Assembly: GCF_900101095.1 (NCBI RefSeq)
Contig: NZ_FNFM01000010.1
Coordinates: forward strand, 208,646-272,645
Length of the DNA: 64,000 bases
Origin: Actinopolyspora mzabensis
GTDB lineage: Bacteria > Actinomycetota > Actinomycetes > Mycobacteriales > Pseudonocardiaceae
Direction: 5' to 3'
The notes under the pieces: model-generated
What the model was told of the DNA's origin: nothing
The model's database searches: none
The model's input: only the letters and a program-made list of their open reading frames with translations
Position numbers and translations under genes: made by a program
Shown: piece by piece, positions 26,737 to 35,263 of the stretch
Numbering within the stretch: the first letter of the stretch is position 1
How the letters are laid out: each line of letters begins with the position of its first letter

Positions 26737-27825
26737 GTGCGAGTACTCGCGGCGATGAGCGGCGGTGTGGATTCGGCGGTTGCTGCCGCCCGAGCTGTGG
26801 ACGCGGGGCACGACGTCACCGGCGTGCACCTGGCGCTGTCCGCCAAACCGGGGACGTTGCGGACGGGAGCCCGCGGTTGTTGCACCGTGGAGGACTCCCG
26901 CGACGCGCGGCGTGCCGCCGACATCCTGGGGATTCCGTTCTACGTCTGGGACTTCGCCGAGCGGTTCAGCGAGGAGGTCATCGAGACCTTCGTGGGCGAG
27001 TACGCCGCGGGACGTACTCCCAATCCGTGCATGACCTGCAACGAGAAGATCAAGTTCGAGGCGTTGCTGGAGAAGGCCGTCGCGCTCGGCTTCGACGCGG
27101 TCTCGACGGGCCACTACGCCAGGCTCTCGCAGGAGTCGGGAGTGCCGGAGCTGCGCCGCAGCAGGGACGAGGACAAGGACCAGTCCTACGTGCTCGCCTC
27201 GCTTACACCGCAACAACTGCGGCACGCGATGTTCCCGCTGGGCCACTCGCTGAAGTCGGAGGTGCGCGAGGAGGCGGAACGGCGCGATCTCGCGGTGGCG
27301 CAGAAACCGGACAGCCACGACATCTGCTTCATCCCGGACGGCGACACCAAGAAGTTCCTGGACTCCAAGTTGGGTGAACGGCCGGGCGAGATGGTCGACG
27401 CCGACTCGGGTGAGGTACTCGCCGAGCACTCCGGGGTGCACGGTTTCACCGTGGGGCAGCGCAAGGGACTCGGCATCGACAAGCCCGCCGCCGACGGGCG
27501 GCCGCGTTACGTGCTCTCGCTGGAGCCGGTTTCCGGCACTGTCGAGGTCGGTTCGGCGGAACGGCTCGCGGTTACCGAGATCGAGGCGGACCGGCCGATC
27601 TGGCCCTCCGAGAGCCCCATCGACGGTCCGACCGAGTGCGTGGCCCAGATCCGCGCCCACGGCGAGACCGGGAGAGCCGTGGCCGAGACGACCGACGAGG
27701 GAGTCCGGGTGCGGCTTCACGAGCCGATGCGCGGTGTGGCTCCCGGGCAGTCGGTGGTGCTCTACCGGCCCGAGGAGGCGGGTGATCTCGTGCTCGGCAG
27801 CGCCAAGATCTCTGGCACCCGGTGA
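26737..27825 (+). CDS. mnmA: tRNA 2-thiouridylase MnmA
   Basis: 362 aa from GTG 26737 (GGAGG 7 nt upstream). It makes 2-thiouridine at wobble position 34 of tRNA Lys, Glu and Gln. The ATP pyrophosphatase P-loop is [13 protein letters not shown]. The catalytic cysteines are in [13 protein letters not shown] and [23 protein letters not shown] and VGQRKGLGI are also typical. It follows iscS, which supplies the sulfur. Copy B of the intergenic hairpin repeat begins 39 nt after its stop. Confidence 0.96.
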   Translation: MRVLAAMSGGVDSAVAAARAVDAGHDVTGVHLALSAKPGTLRTGARGCCTVEDSRDARRAADILGIPFYVWDFAERFSEEVIETFVGEYAAGRTPNPCMTCNEKIKFEALLEKAVALGFDAVSTGHYARLSQESGVPELRRSRDEDKDQSYVLASLTPQQLRHAMFPLGHSLKSEVREEAERRDLAVAQKPDSHDICFIPDGDTKKFLDSKLGERPGEMVDADSGEVLAEHSGVHGFTVGQRKGLGIDKPAADGRPRYVLSLEPVSGTVEVGSAERLAVTEIEADRPIWPSESPIDGPTECVAQIRAHGETGRAVAETTDEGVRVRLHEPMRGVAPGQSVVLYRPEEAGDLVLGSAKISGTR

Positions 27826-27864
27826 AATTGTGACGTCGCCTCGGTCAGCGGGGCGGTGCGGGTG

Positions 27865-27966
27865 GCGGAACCTCTCGCACGGCTCTCGCTGCGGGGCCGG
27901 CGACATCGGGTAGCGACCTACACAACGTCTCCGGCGTCCTCGCGAGAGCCGCACGGGAGAACCCGC
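27865..27966 (-). repeat. Intergenic hairpin repeat, copy B (5' part missing)
   Basis: On the minus strand this is the long-hairpin part of the element: arms GCGG-gtt-CTC and GGCTCTCGC/GCGAGAGCC (9 bp), enclosing the same inner stem GACGTTGTGTAG-gtcg-CTACCCGATGTC. The 18-bp palindrome found in copies A and C is not visible here, so the copy is truncated or this part has decayed. It lies between mnmA and the MetE-like gene; the rest of that 322-nt gap shows nothing else that I can name. Confidence 0.7.
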
Positions 27967-28147
27967 GGCGGTGCCGACCGCGTGGGTGGTTGTTCGGCGT
28001 TCGTCACGCCGAAGTGACCACGACAAAACGTGGACACCACCCGCGAGTGCGGTGAAGCTTGATGACTCCCGGTGTGGATCTGCTCCCATGAGAAACGCCT
28101 GATTCCCGTTTGGCGGATGGCGCGAACTCGGTTGCGAGAATGGTCCC

Positions 28148-29185
28148 GTGACGCAGCCACAGCCCTGGAAACCCGGTACCGCGACCGCCATAGGCTCCAT
28201 GCCCGGTACCGACCCGCTGGAAACCACCCGGATCGTGGCGGGGGAACTGCCCGAACTGACCCCGATGCCGGAACTGCCCGCTCGCGGTGTGGGTGGTGAC
28301 ATGCTGGGGCGCACCGCCGGGATGCTGCCCGACCTGGCTGTCGAGGTCGTACCTTCCGGTTACCGGGTCGCACGCACGGCGGGCCGCGACCAGCGACGGG
28401 CGGTGGACCTGCTCCGCTGGGACCTCGATGCCCTGGAGGAAGTCACCGCCGCCGACACCGAACCCCGGCTGATCAAGCTGCAGGTTGCAGGTCCCTGGAC
28501 GCTGGCCTCGGGTATCGAACTGGAGCGCGGACACCGCGTGCTCACCGACCACGGCGCGTTGCGCGACTTCACCGAGGCACTGGTGGAAGGGGTTCGCGAG
28601 CACGCCGCGCTGGTCGCCGAACGTACCGGTGGACGGCCCCTGCTACAGCTGGACGAACCGACGTTGCCCGCGGTGCTCTCCGGTGAGCTGCCCACTCCAT
28701 CCGGTTACGGAACCGTTCCGGCGTTCCCGGAGCCCGAGGTGCAGCGGCTGCTCGAGTACACCATCGATCGGTTGGGTGAAGCCGTGGCACGACCGGTGAT
28801 CGTGCACTGCTGCGCGGCACGGCCGCCCGTTCGGTTGTTGCGCCGTGCCGGCGCCGGGGCGCTGAGCCTGGACGCCGGGACGCTGGAGGCCTGCTCCGAG
28901 GAGTTCGCCGAAGAGGTCGGCGAGGTGATCGACGCCGGGATCTCCGTGCTGCTGGGCATGGTTCCCACCAGCGAGCCCCGGCGCGAGGCGTCGCTCCGCG
29001 AACTCGTGGAGCCGGTACGCGCCTTCGTGACCAAGCTGGGCTTCTCCGAGCGGGTCCTCGCCGAACAGGTGGTTCCCACGCCCACGTGCGGTCTGGCGGC
29101 GGCTTCACCGGGCTGGGCGCGCCGCGCGCTGGAACTCACCGGCGGGCTGGGCAGGATGCTGCCCGAGCGCTTCCCCGAGAACTGA
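28148..29185 (+). CDS. Cobalamin-independent methionine synthase C-terminal domain protein (Rv3015c-like)
   Basis: 345 aa from GTG 28148. Only the C-terminal catalytic domain of MetE is present (PF01717), as in M. tuberculosis Rv3015c and archaeal MetE proteins. It opens with TATAIGSMPGTDPLETTRIV. Zinc-ligand-like residues are visible: His-x-Cys as VIVHCC and a late Cys in VPTPTCGLAAASPGWARR. The folate-binding half of full-length MetE is missing, so it may use a different methyl donor or have another thiol-alkyl transfer role; this is inference. It lies downstream of mnmA after the repeat element. Confidence 0.85.
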   Translation: MTQPQPWKPGTATAIGSMPGTDPLETTRIVAGELPELTPMPELPARGVGGDMLGRTAGMLPDLAVEVVPSGYRVARTAGRDQRRAVDLLRWDLDALEEVTAADTEPRLIKLQVAGPWTLASGIELERGHRVLTDHGALRDFTEALVEGVREHAALVAERTGGRPLLQLDEPTLPAVLSGELPTPSGYGTVPAFPEPEVQRLLEYTIDRLGEAVARPVIVHCCAARPPVRLLRRAGAGALSLDAGTLEACSEEFAEEVGEVIDAGISVLLGMVPTSEPRREASLRELVEPVRAFVTKLGFSERVLAEQVVPTPTCGLAAASPGWARRALELTGGLGRMLPERFPEN

Positions 29186-29323
29186 CGGCTCCGACGGACC
29201 GGAAGCCGACGCCCGAGGACCGCGGGCGGCCACTGGGGCGGTCCCGAGCTGCCGGGTGAACCGGACCGGGGCCCGCTCCGGTCCGGCGTGCCTCGTGGGA
29301 ACGATCCCGTGAACGCCCTCCGG

Positions 29324-29369
29324 TACGAAAACGGCGGTCCCGACACCGGAAACCGACGTCGGGACCGCC
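29324..29369 (-). terminator. Rho-independent terminator of tRNA-His
   Basis: GGCGGTCCCGAC (29333-29344) and GTCGGGACCGCC (29358-29369) form a perfect 12-bp stem. On the minus strand the stem is followed by CCGTTTTCG, a short T run. It lies 9 nt beyond the tRNA 3' end. Confidence 0.8.
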
Positions 29370-29377
29370 TCCTGCGG

Positions 29378-29451
29378 GGTGAGTGACGGGATTCGAACCC
29401 GCGACTCCTGGGACCACAACCCAGTGCTCTACCGCCTGAGCTACACCCACC
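29378..29451 (-). tRNA. tRNA-His (anticodon GTG)
   Basis: On the minus strand the cloverleaf is complete. Acceptor stem GTGGGTG pairs with CACTCAC (one G-T pair); the extra 5' G (position -1, at 29451) that marks tRNA-His faces C73. The D-arm is TAGCTCAGGCGGTAGAGCA, the anticodon arm CTGGGTTGTGGTCCCAG with anticodon GTG, and the T-arm GCGGGTTCGAATCCCGT. CCA is not fully encoded. A terminator hairpin follows. Confidence 0.95.
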
Positions 29452-29578
29452 GTGCTCACCCGGACTCATCACCGGGCAACGGATCCCATCCTAGCGTGGC
29501 CGGTTTCCGGGCTCGCAACGGGATCCCCTTTTGCCGATCGTGTTCTCGATTTCGCTGCGCAGCCGGACGTGGCGAAGG

Positions 29579-30226
29579 TTATTCCTCCTCGAGGCGCCGC
29601 TTCGCCCGTTCCGTGCCGCCGACCTGCTCCTCGGCGAGCAGCTCCGCCGCGATCTCCTGGGCCTGTTCGCTGGAAGGTCCCGGCTGCGGGACGAACGCGG
29701 TCCGCCGGTAATAAGCCAGTTCCCGGATCGATTCCCGCACGTCCGCGAGTGCGCGGTGCGCCAGCCCCTTCTCCGGCTGGGCGTAGTAGATACGCGGATA
29801 CCACCGGCGACACAGCTCCTTGACGGAGGAGACGTCCACCATGCGGTAGTGCAGGTACTGGTCGAGTTCCGGCATGTCCCTGGCGATGAAACCGCGGTCG
29901 GTGGCGATCGAGTTCCCCGCCAGCGGTGCGGACCGCCCGTTCGGCACGTGCTCCCGCAGGTACTCCAGTACCCGCTGCTCGGCCTGGGCGAGGGTCACCG
30001 TGGACCGGCGCACCTCCTCGGTCAACCCGGAGTTGTCGTGCATCTCCCGCACGACCTCCGGCATGGTTCGCAACGTCTCCTCATCGGCGTGGATCACGAC
30101 GTCCACACCTTCGCCGAGGATGTTCAGGTCGGCATCGGTGACCAGGGCGGCGATCTCGATCAACGCGTCCTTGCCGAGCTCCAGCCCGGTCATTTCACAG
30201 TCGATCCACACTAGACGATCGTTCAC
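29579..30226 (-). CDS. orn: Oligoribonuclease
   Basis: 215 aa from GTG 30226, the start that leaves the conserved N-terminus [24 protein letters not shown]-type 3'-5' exoribonuclease that degrades the last 2-5 nt RNA fragments; it is essential in many bacteria. The ExoI motif is WIDCEMTGL (Asp, Glu), ExoII lies in [20 protein letters not shown], and ExoIII is [18 protein letters not shown] (His, Asp). The C-terminus has an acidic tail beyond E. coli Orn, common in actinobacteria. It follows tRNA-His on the same strand, but that tRNA is downstream and has its own terminator. Confidence 0.96.
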   Translation of the reverse strand: MNDRLVWIDCEMTGLELGKDALIEIAALVTDADLNILGEGVDVVIHADEETLRTMPEVVREMHDNSGLTEEVRRSTVTLAQAEQRVLEYLREHVPNGRSAPLAGNSIATDRGFIARDMPELDQYLHYRMVDVSSVKELCRRWYPRIYYAQPEKGLAHRALADVRESIRELAYYRRTAFVPQPGPSSEQAQEIAAELLAEEQVGGTERAKRRLEEE

Positions 30227-30336
30227 CGGGATCAGCCTAACGCGCCACGGTGGGTGCACGCGAAACCGCCGGTGCGTCGTCACCACGTGAATCACGCCAC
30301 AGAACCCGTGACATGGGGGGTGCGAGGTAATGTGGT

Positions 30337-30386
30337 GGACCGCTCGGCGTCGCTCCGCTCCGGAGCGAGGGCAGCACGAGCGGTCC
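30337..30386 (-). terminator. Nested hairpin after the acyl-CoA synthetase gene
   Basis: GGACCGCTCG (30337-30346) pairs with CGAGCGGTCC (30377-30386), and inside it CGCTCCG pairs with CGGAGCG. The structure lies 38 nt beyond the stop of the minus-strand acyl-CoA synthetase gene and upstream of orn. Confidence 0.6.
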
Positions 30387-30424
30387 CACCGATCGACTCC
30401 CCGGCAGCACGGGGAGCACGAGCC

Positions 30425-32137
30425 CTACCGGGAATCCTCCCGGAAGGGCAACCGGTTCGGAACCACCTTGCCGGTGGCGTTGCGGGGGAGTTCGTCCAGG
30501 AACACCACGTCACGGGGACGGGCGAACGTGGACAGCTTCTCCTTCACCCGATCCCGAACGGTGTCCTCGTCCAACTCGTGGCCTTCGTTCGGCACCACGA
30601 AGGCAGCCAACCGCTGCCCGTGCTTGGGGTCCTCGACCCCGGTCACCGCGACTTCGCGGACTTCCTCGAACGAGGCGATGACGTCCTCGGTCTCCTTGGG
30701 GTAAACGTTCTCCCCGCCCGAGACGATCATGTCGTCGGCTCGTCCGACGATGAACAGTCGGCCCTCACGATCGAGGTAGCCGAGATCACCGGTGGGCATC
30801 AACCCGTCCGTGCGCCGGACTTCCTTGCCGTTGGTGTATCCCTCGAAAAGCATGTCGTTGCCCACGTGGACGACCCCGGTCTCGCCGGTCTCCACCGGAG
30901 ACCCGGATTCGTCCAGGATTCGCAGCGTCGTGCCGCGGGGTGGTTTGCCCGCCGTGCCGGGCGCGGTGCGCAGGTCCCGCGGATTCGCGATGCTCACCCA
31001 GGAAGCCTCGGTGGAGCCGTAGAAGTTGTACAGCACCGGCCCGAAGGACCGCTGGAACTCGGTGGCGAGCGTGCCGGAGAGCGCCGAACCACTGCAGGCG
31101 ACGATTCGCAGTTCGCGATGATCGTAGTTGCGCCGCTGGCGTTCGGGCAGTTCCAGGATTCGTTGCAGCATCACCGGAACCGCGAACATCGCACCGCAGC
31201 GATGTCGCTGCAGCGCGGCGAGAGTCTGCTGTGGATCGAATCCCCTGCGCAGCACCAGGGTGGCTCCGAGTACGGTTCCCAGCTGGAACGCGGCCAGCCC
31301 CCAGGTGTGGAACATCGGAGCGCAGACCAGCATTCGTTCGCCGCTGCGCAGCGGAACCCTGGACATGATCGTCGTCGCCGGGCTCAGGTTCGGCGGGTCG
31401 GGGCGCCGTGCACCCTTGGGTGTGCCGGTGGTTCCGGAGGTCAGCACGATCATCCGGCCGTGCCGGGGGCGCTTGGGCAGCGGAGTCGCGGGGGAACGTC
31501 CGATCAGCTGCTCCAGCGTGGTGTCGCTCGTCGTGCTCTCCGTCCAGCTCACGAGCAGTTCCGTGCCGTCCGGCAGCCGCAGTCCTTCGGTGAACTCGGA
31601 GTCGGAGATCACCACCGCCACACGCTGCTCGGCCAGTACGGCCGACATCTGCTCGGCGCTCATGCCGGTGTTGAGCAGCACGGAATCGGCACCCAGTTTG
31701 CTCGCCGCCAGCAGTCCCTCGACGAAACCGTGATGGTTCCGGCACAGGATCGCCACTCTGGAGCCGGATTTCACCCCGTACTCGCGGAGCCCGTTCGCCA
31801 GCCGGGTGGTGCGCTGCTCCACTTCGGCGAAACTCAGCGCACCTCGCTCGTCGATCACGGCAGGACGGTCGGGGTGGCGTATCGCGCCCACCGCGTATCC
31901 CAGCGGAATCGCGATCCCCCAACGTCGGTAGGCCATCGCGATCCGCAGCAGCCTGTCCGGACGCATCGGGCGGACGACACCCTGTCTGATCAGGGTAAGG
32001 GCGTCGAGCAGTACCGGTGCCCGTCGTGCGAACCATCGGGCTACAGCGCCCTGTTCGGCTCGCTCGGCTCGGCGTTCACCGGCTGCCATTGGCAACGGGT
32101 TCCGAGACCGGCTCTCAGGGGTCCGTTCACTCGTCAC
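30425..32137 (-). CDS. Acyl-CoA synthetase (long-chain fatty-acid-CoA ligase, FadD type)
   Basis: 570 aa from GTG 32137, with GAGG 7 nt upstream; the more distal in-frame start would cross the operator. ANL-superfamily enzyme that adenylates a fatty acid and joins it to CoA. Motifs: P-loop LTSGTTGTPKGA, YNFYGSTEASW, TGDLGYLDREGRLFIVGRAD, DMIVSGGENVYPKETEDVIA and the C-terminal lysine in NATGKVVPN. The N-terminal hydrophobic stretch (GIAIPLGYAVGAI) is like mycobacterial FadD2/FadD12. A perfect 20-bp palindrome lies 17 nt upstream, so a TetR-type repressor probably controls it. Confidence 0.93.
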   Translation of the reverse strand: MTSERTPESRSRNPLPMAAGERRAERAEQGAVARWFARRAPVLLDALTLIRQGVVRPMRPDRLLRIAMAYRRWGIAIPLGYAVGAIRHPDRPAVIDERGALSFAEVEQRTTRLANGLREYGVKSGSRVAILCRNHHGFVEGLLAASKLGADSVLLNTGMSAEQMSAVLAEQRVAVVISDSEFTEGLRLPDGTELLVSWTESTTSDTTLEQLIGRSPATPLPKRPRHGRMIVLTSGTTGTPKGARRPDPPNLSPATTIMSRVPLRSGERMLVCAPMFHTWGLAAFQLGTVLGATLVLRRGFDPQQTLAALQRHRCGAMFAVPVMLQRILELPERQRRNYDHRELRIVACSGSALSGTLATEFQRSFGPVLYNFYGSTEASWVSIANPRDLRTAPGTAGKPPRGTTLRILDESGSPVETGETGVVHVGNDMLFEGYTNGKEVRRTDGLMPTGDLGYLDREGRLFIVGRADDMIVSGGENVYPKETEDVIASFEEVREVAVTGVEDPKHGQRLAAFVVPNEGHELDEDTVRDRVKEKLSTFARPRDVVFLDELPRNATGKVVPNRLPFREDSR

Positions 32138-32154
32138 GCGACACCTCACAACTC

Positions 32155-32174
32155 TATCTACTCGTGAGTAGATA
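32155..32174 (-). promoter_or_regulatory. TetR-type operator upstream of the acyl-CoA synthetase
   Basis: TATCTACTC-gt-GAGTAGATA is a perfect inverted repeat with 9-bp arms, A/T-rich in a G/C-rich setting. It ends 18 nt before the acyl-CoA synthetase start on the minus strand and lies between divergent genes. Size and symmetry fit a TetR-family fatty-acid regulator. No TetR gene is present in the window, so the regulator is encoded elsewhere. Confidence 0.6.
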
Positions 32175-32255
32175 ATGCCTTGTGTGTCGCTCGCAAGGAA
32201 GGGGAGCGGCGTCAGGAATGTCCAGATCTTCGGATCGGCTGGCACACTCAGCGGG

Positions 32256-32660
32256 GTGAGCGGTTATGACGCGCGGCTGTGGCGAGTGCTCGACCGGGCC
32301 CTGCTGATCCTGGCTGTCGGAACGCTGGCCCTGCTGATCGGGCTCGGCGATTCACCCGGGCGAGCCGACTCGGCCCTCGGGCTGCTGATCCTGGCGGCGG
32401 CTGTGCTGCCGATCGCGGTGACCGTGAGCCGACTTCCCTCCCACGCTCGCGCGAGACTTCGTGAACTCCCGCGTCGCCGTCGGTTGTTGACGGTCACCGC
32501 GTTCCTGGCGGCATGTGCGGCGATGTGCATCGCGCTCTGGAGTCTCCACAACGCCCTCACGCCCGGGACGCTCGCACCCCTGGCGCTGGCGGTGCCGGCG
32601 CTCGCTCTCGCCGGGGTCGCCACCCTCGGCGTTCGGATCACCGGCGGACGGGGGCGTTGA
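32256..32660 (+). CDS. Small four-helix membrane protein
   Basis: 134 aa from GTG 32256. Four hydrophobic segments (around residues 15-34, 40-58, 78-96 and 104-125) separated by a basic loop (HARARLRELPRRRRLL) suggest a small inner-membrane protein with N- and C-terminus inside. No family recognised. It is divergent from the acyl-CoA synthetase, with the palindromic operator between, so it may share that control. The ribosome site is weak. The third-position G/C pattern supports coding. Confidence 0.6.
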   Translation: MSGYDARLWRVLDRALLILAVGTLALLIGLGDSPGRADSALGLLILAAAVLPIAVTVSRLPSHARARLRELPRRRRLLTVTAFLAACAAMCIALWSLHNALTPGTLAPLALAVPALALAGVATLGVRITGGRGR

Positions 32661-32768
32661 GAGCCTCGGACAACTCGCCACGACCGGAAGGGGCGGATCG
32701 TGGCACGAGGCCCGGTTCCTCGGCGCGCTCCGGTCGCTCCCGGAGATGCCGGGAAGAACGGGCGATGG

Positions 32769-33509
32769 TCAGACCGACCGAACGACCAGACCTTCCCGCT
32801 CGCAGACGAAATCCAGCGAGCCCTCGAACTCCGCGATCGGCATCTCGTCGCGGATCAAGCGGTGCGGACCACCGTGCGTCTCCAGGCTCAACCGGTCCGC
32901 GGTGAAGTGCTGCTCGGAGTAGTCCGGCCCCTCGATGCGGACGTCGAGTTGCCCCTCGTGCAGCGTGATCGCGACCTGCCCGCCGGGAATGGACAGTGGT
33001 TCACCGCCACGGTTGAGCGTGATGCTGCTTTCCGTCGCGTTCTCCGGAAGCACTACGACCCTGCTCAGCGCGGCGTCCCTGCGGGAGTCCTGCCGGTTCA
33101 TCGCGATCACGTCGCGCCGCAGGCTCTCGCCCGGCTCGCCTTCCTCCGGGCACGGCGCCAGCAGTGCCGCACGTTCCTTCGCGGCCAGCCGGTAGGGCTG
33201 CCAGGAGCCCGTTCCCACCAGGTTGATCACCGAGTCCACACTGCTGTCTGCGAGCAGTTCCTCGCTGTCCGGTGCCGGGGTGATCTCGGTGGCTCGCACC
33301 CCACGCTCGTCGAGCAGCTGCCGCAGCGCTCGGGCACGCTCCCGCGCCTTACGGTCGAAACCACGGTTGATCGCGACCGTGTTGGAACCACTCGCGGTTT
33401 CCGCTGCCGCTTCGGCGAGCCCCGCCAGCGGTTCCCAGACCGTGGCCGGGTCCTGCTCCGGGTTCTGCCTGGCGCGCGTGCTGCTGAGTACTTCGGTAGT
33501 GCTGTTCAT
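32769..33509 (-). CDS. Hypothetical protein (possible relic of a diacylglycerol-kinase-like fold)
   Basis: 246 aa from ATG 33509. Not confidently recognised. Residues 43-100 (TVAINRGFDRKARERARALR, then SVDSVINLVGTGS) recall the first beta-alpha units of DAGK/YegS lipid kinases, and the C-terminal half (LSIPGGQVAITLHEGQLDVR, later AEFEGSLDFVCEREGLVV) recalls their beta-sandwich domain. The GGDGT nucleotide motif is absent and the protein is about 50 aa shorter, so kinase activity is unlikely. It could equally be an unrelated actinobacterial family. No signal peptide. It stands alone between oppositely oriented genes. Confidence 0.6.
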   Translation of the reverse strand: MNSTTEVLSSTRARQNPEQDPATVWEPLAGLAEAAAETASGSNTVAINRGFDRKARERARALRQLLDERGVRATEITPAPDSEELLADSSVDSVINLVGTGSWQPYRLAAKERAALLAPCPEEGEPGESLRRDVIAMNRQDSRRDAALSRVVVLPENATESSITLNRGGEPLSIPGGQVAITLHEGQLDVRIEGPDYSEQHFTADRLSLETHGGPHRLIRDEMPIAEFEGSLDFVCEREGLVVRSV

Positions 33510-33828
33510 TGCCCCAACTCTAGTCCGCCGTCGTCCGTGGCCTCACGATCCCGGAGCGGCTGTGCGGCAGCCGCGGCCCTCGGTGTGACATAACTCGCCG
33601 GCGGCCGTTCCACGATGTGGTGCCCGGCCGGTTCTCCGGTGGTGGTCCGGATCCGAGCAGCGCGGCGGTCGCTCCCACCACCGCCCGCGTTCCGCGACAC
33701 ATATCCGCACGGTGTTGCGTCCGGGACTGTGTGTTTTGGAGGCTGCACCTCTCGAAGGTACCCGCGGTCCGGTCGGGCGGCGACCGGTCGGCGAACACAC
33801 CTCATGTTGGCCGAGTCGGAGGCAGTGG
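33510..33828. other. Intergenic gap of 319 nt with one small hairpin
   Basis: No convincing gene. GCGGCTG (33556-33562) and CAGCCGC (33568-33574) form a 7-bp stem with a 5-nt loop. The rest holds the divergent promoters of the 246-aa gene and of the lipoyl-domain gene; I cannot place -35 and -10 boxes with confidence. GGAGG at 33818-33822 is the ribosome site of the next gene. Confidence 0.4.
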
Positions 33829-34071
33829 ATGACGGAGTTGCTGTACTGCGCCGAACAGCCGGACGCTCGTATGCCGGAAACCGCCGGTGGCGTGCTCGTC
33901 CGGTGGTTGGCGGCGGACGGCAGTCGGGTGAGGGCCGGGCAGCCGTTGGCGGAAGTACGTGCCGAGGGCAGGAAGGATCGGGTGCACTCCCTTGCCACCG
34001 GAACGCTGCACCAGCAGGTGCGGCAGGGCGAAGCGTTGTGGCCCGGCTTTCCGGTCGGCCTGATCGAGTAG
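33829..34071 (+). CDS. Stand-alone biotin/lipoyl-like domain protein
   Basis: 80 aa from ATG 33829 with GGAGG 6 nt upstream. The whole protein is one beta-hammerhead of the biotinyl/lipoyl family: [65 protein letters not shown]. In E2 and BCCP domains the modified lysine sits in a DKA or MKM turn; here the turn reads GRKDRV, so the Lys is one residue off and modification is uncertain. No other subunits of a 2-oxoacid dehydrogenase or carboxylase are nearby. A TPP riboswitch begins 100 nt downstream but belongs to thiD. Confidence 0.75.
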   Translation: MTELLYCAEQPDARMPETAGGVLVRWLAADGSRVRAGQPLAEVRAEGRKDRVHSLATGTLHQQVRQGEALWPGFPVGLIE

Positions 34072-34170
34072 CGGCTTCGGTCGGCCGCGGCGTTGTGCCG
34101 CTCGGCGTTGACCGCCGCTGCTATCTTGAGGTTCGCCGGAGTGGTGCGGAACGCACCTTCTCCGGCCAGT

Positions 34171-34250
34171 GACGCGGGGTGCCCGGCCGTTCGGTCGGGC
34201 TGAGAGAGACCCGTCGAACCTGAACTAGTTCGTACTAGCGGAGGGACGTC
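34171..34250 (+). promoter_or_regulatory. TPP riboswitch (THI box)
   Basis: The conserved parts of the thiamine pyrophosphate aptamer are all present in order: GCGGGGTGCCC (34174-34184), GGCTGAGAGAGACCC (34198-34212), GAACCTGAACTAG (34216-34228) and CTAGCGGAGGGA (34235-34246). The P3-like insertion GGCCGTTCGGTCGGG separates the first two. It lies in the leader of thiD-tenA. TPP binding should switch off expression when thiamine is plentiful; whether it acts on transcription or translation cannot be seen, but GAGAGGGG before the thiD GTG could be sequestered. Confidence 0.93.
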
Positions 34251-34395
34251 GCGGTGTTGCCGGCTCGTACGTGTGCCGTCACGCCCGGTTGCCGGGTGGT
34301 TCCAGCTGTTCCCGGGGCGGTGTGCGGCCGCTCCGGACGAACCACGTACGCCGTCGTCATGCCCCCGTGCTCGTCCAGCCGTGAGAGGGGCAGCA

Positions 34396-35217
34396 GTGAT
34401 TCCGAACGTGCTCACGATCGCCGGTACCGATCCCAGCGGGGGAGCGGGCATTCAGGCCGATCTGAAGGCTTTCTCCGCCAACGGCACCTACGGCATGGCG
34501 GTTACCACGGCGTTGGTGGCCCAGACCACTACGGGAGTCTCCTCCGTAAGGGAGATCCCCGCGGACTTCGTGGCCGATCAGCTACGGACCCTGTTCGACG
34601 ACGTGCGGGTGGATGCGATCAAGATCGGGATGCTCTCGGACGCGGAGATCATCCGAACCGTGGCGGGGGTATTGTCCGAGTACTCGGCACGCGAGATCGT
34701 GCTGGATCCGGTGATGGTCGCCAAGAGCGGCGACCGGTTGCTCGCCGCCGACGCTGTCCGTGCGTTGCGGGACGAGTTGGTGCCCCGGGTGGACCTGATC
34801 ACGCCCAACCTGCCCGAAGCCGCGGACCTGCTCGGTGTGTCGGAGCCGACCGATACCGAGGGAATGGCGGCCCAGGCCGAACGGCTGGCCGAGCTGGGGG
34901 TGGAGCGGGTGCTGCTGAAGGGCGGTCACCTGGGGGGTGAATCCAGCGTGGACGTGCTGCGCACCACGAGCGGTGTCGAACTGTTGGCGCACGAGCGCGT
35001 GGTGACCAAGAACGACCACGGCACGGGATGCACCCTGTCGGCCGCCACCGCGGCACTGCGTGCCCGGGGGCGGGACTGGCCCACCGCCGTGCGCGAGGCC
35101 AAGGACTACCTCACCGGTGCGCTGCGCGCCGCCGACCTGCTCGACGTCGGCCAGGGACACGGCCCGGTGCACCACTTCTACCGCTGGTGGCCCGGCGAGA
35201 CCACGCCACACGGCTGA
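34396..35217 (+). CDS. thiD: Hydroxymethylpyrimidine/phosphomethylpyrimidine kinase
   Basis: 273 aa from GTG 34396, with AGGGG 5 nt upstream. It phosphorylates HMP and HMP-P to HMP-PP for thiamine synthesis or pyrimidine salvage. Ribokinase-fold motifs: LTIAGTDPSGGAGIQADLKA, GMLSDAEII, VLDPVMVAKSGDRLL, LITPNLPEAADLLG and the catalytic anion hole NDHGTGCTLSAA. The TPP riboswitch lies in the leader. The tenA gene follows after 46 nt, so the operon looks like a salvage unit for damaged thiamine pyrimidine. Confidence 0.95.
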   Translation: MIPNVLTIAGTDPSGGAGIQADLKAFSANGTYGMAVTTALVAQTTTGVSSVREIPADFVADQLRTLFDDVRVDAIKIGMLSDAEIIRTVAGVLSEYSAREIVLDPVMVAKSGDRLLAADAVRALRDELVPRVDLITPNLPEAADLLGVSEPTDTEGMAAQAERLAELGVERVLLKGGHLGGESSVDVLRTTSGVELLAHERVVTKNDHGTGCTLSAATAALRARGRDWPTAVREAKDYLTGALRAADLLDVGQGHGPVHHFYRWWPGETTPHG

Positions 35218-35263
35218 ACAACTCCCTCCGCGCCACGTCGAGCCGCCGAAGCTGAGGAAAGAC

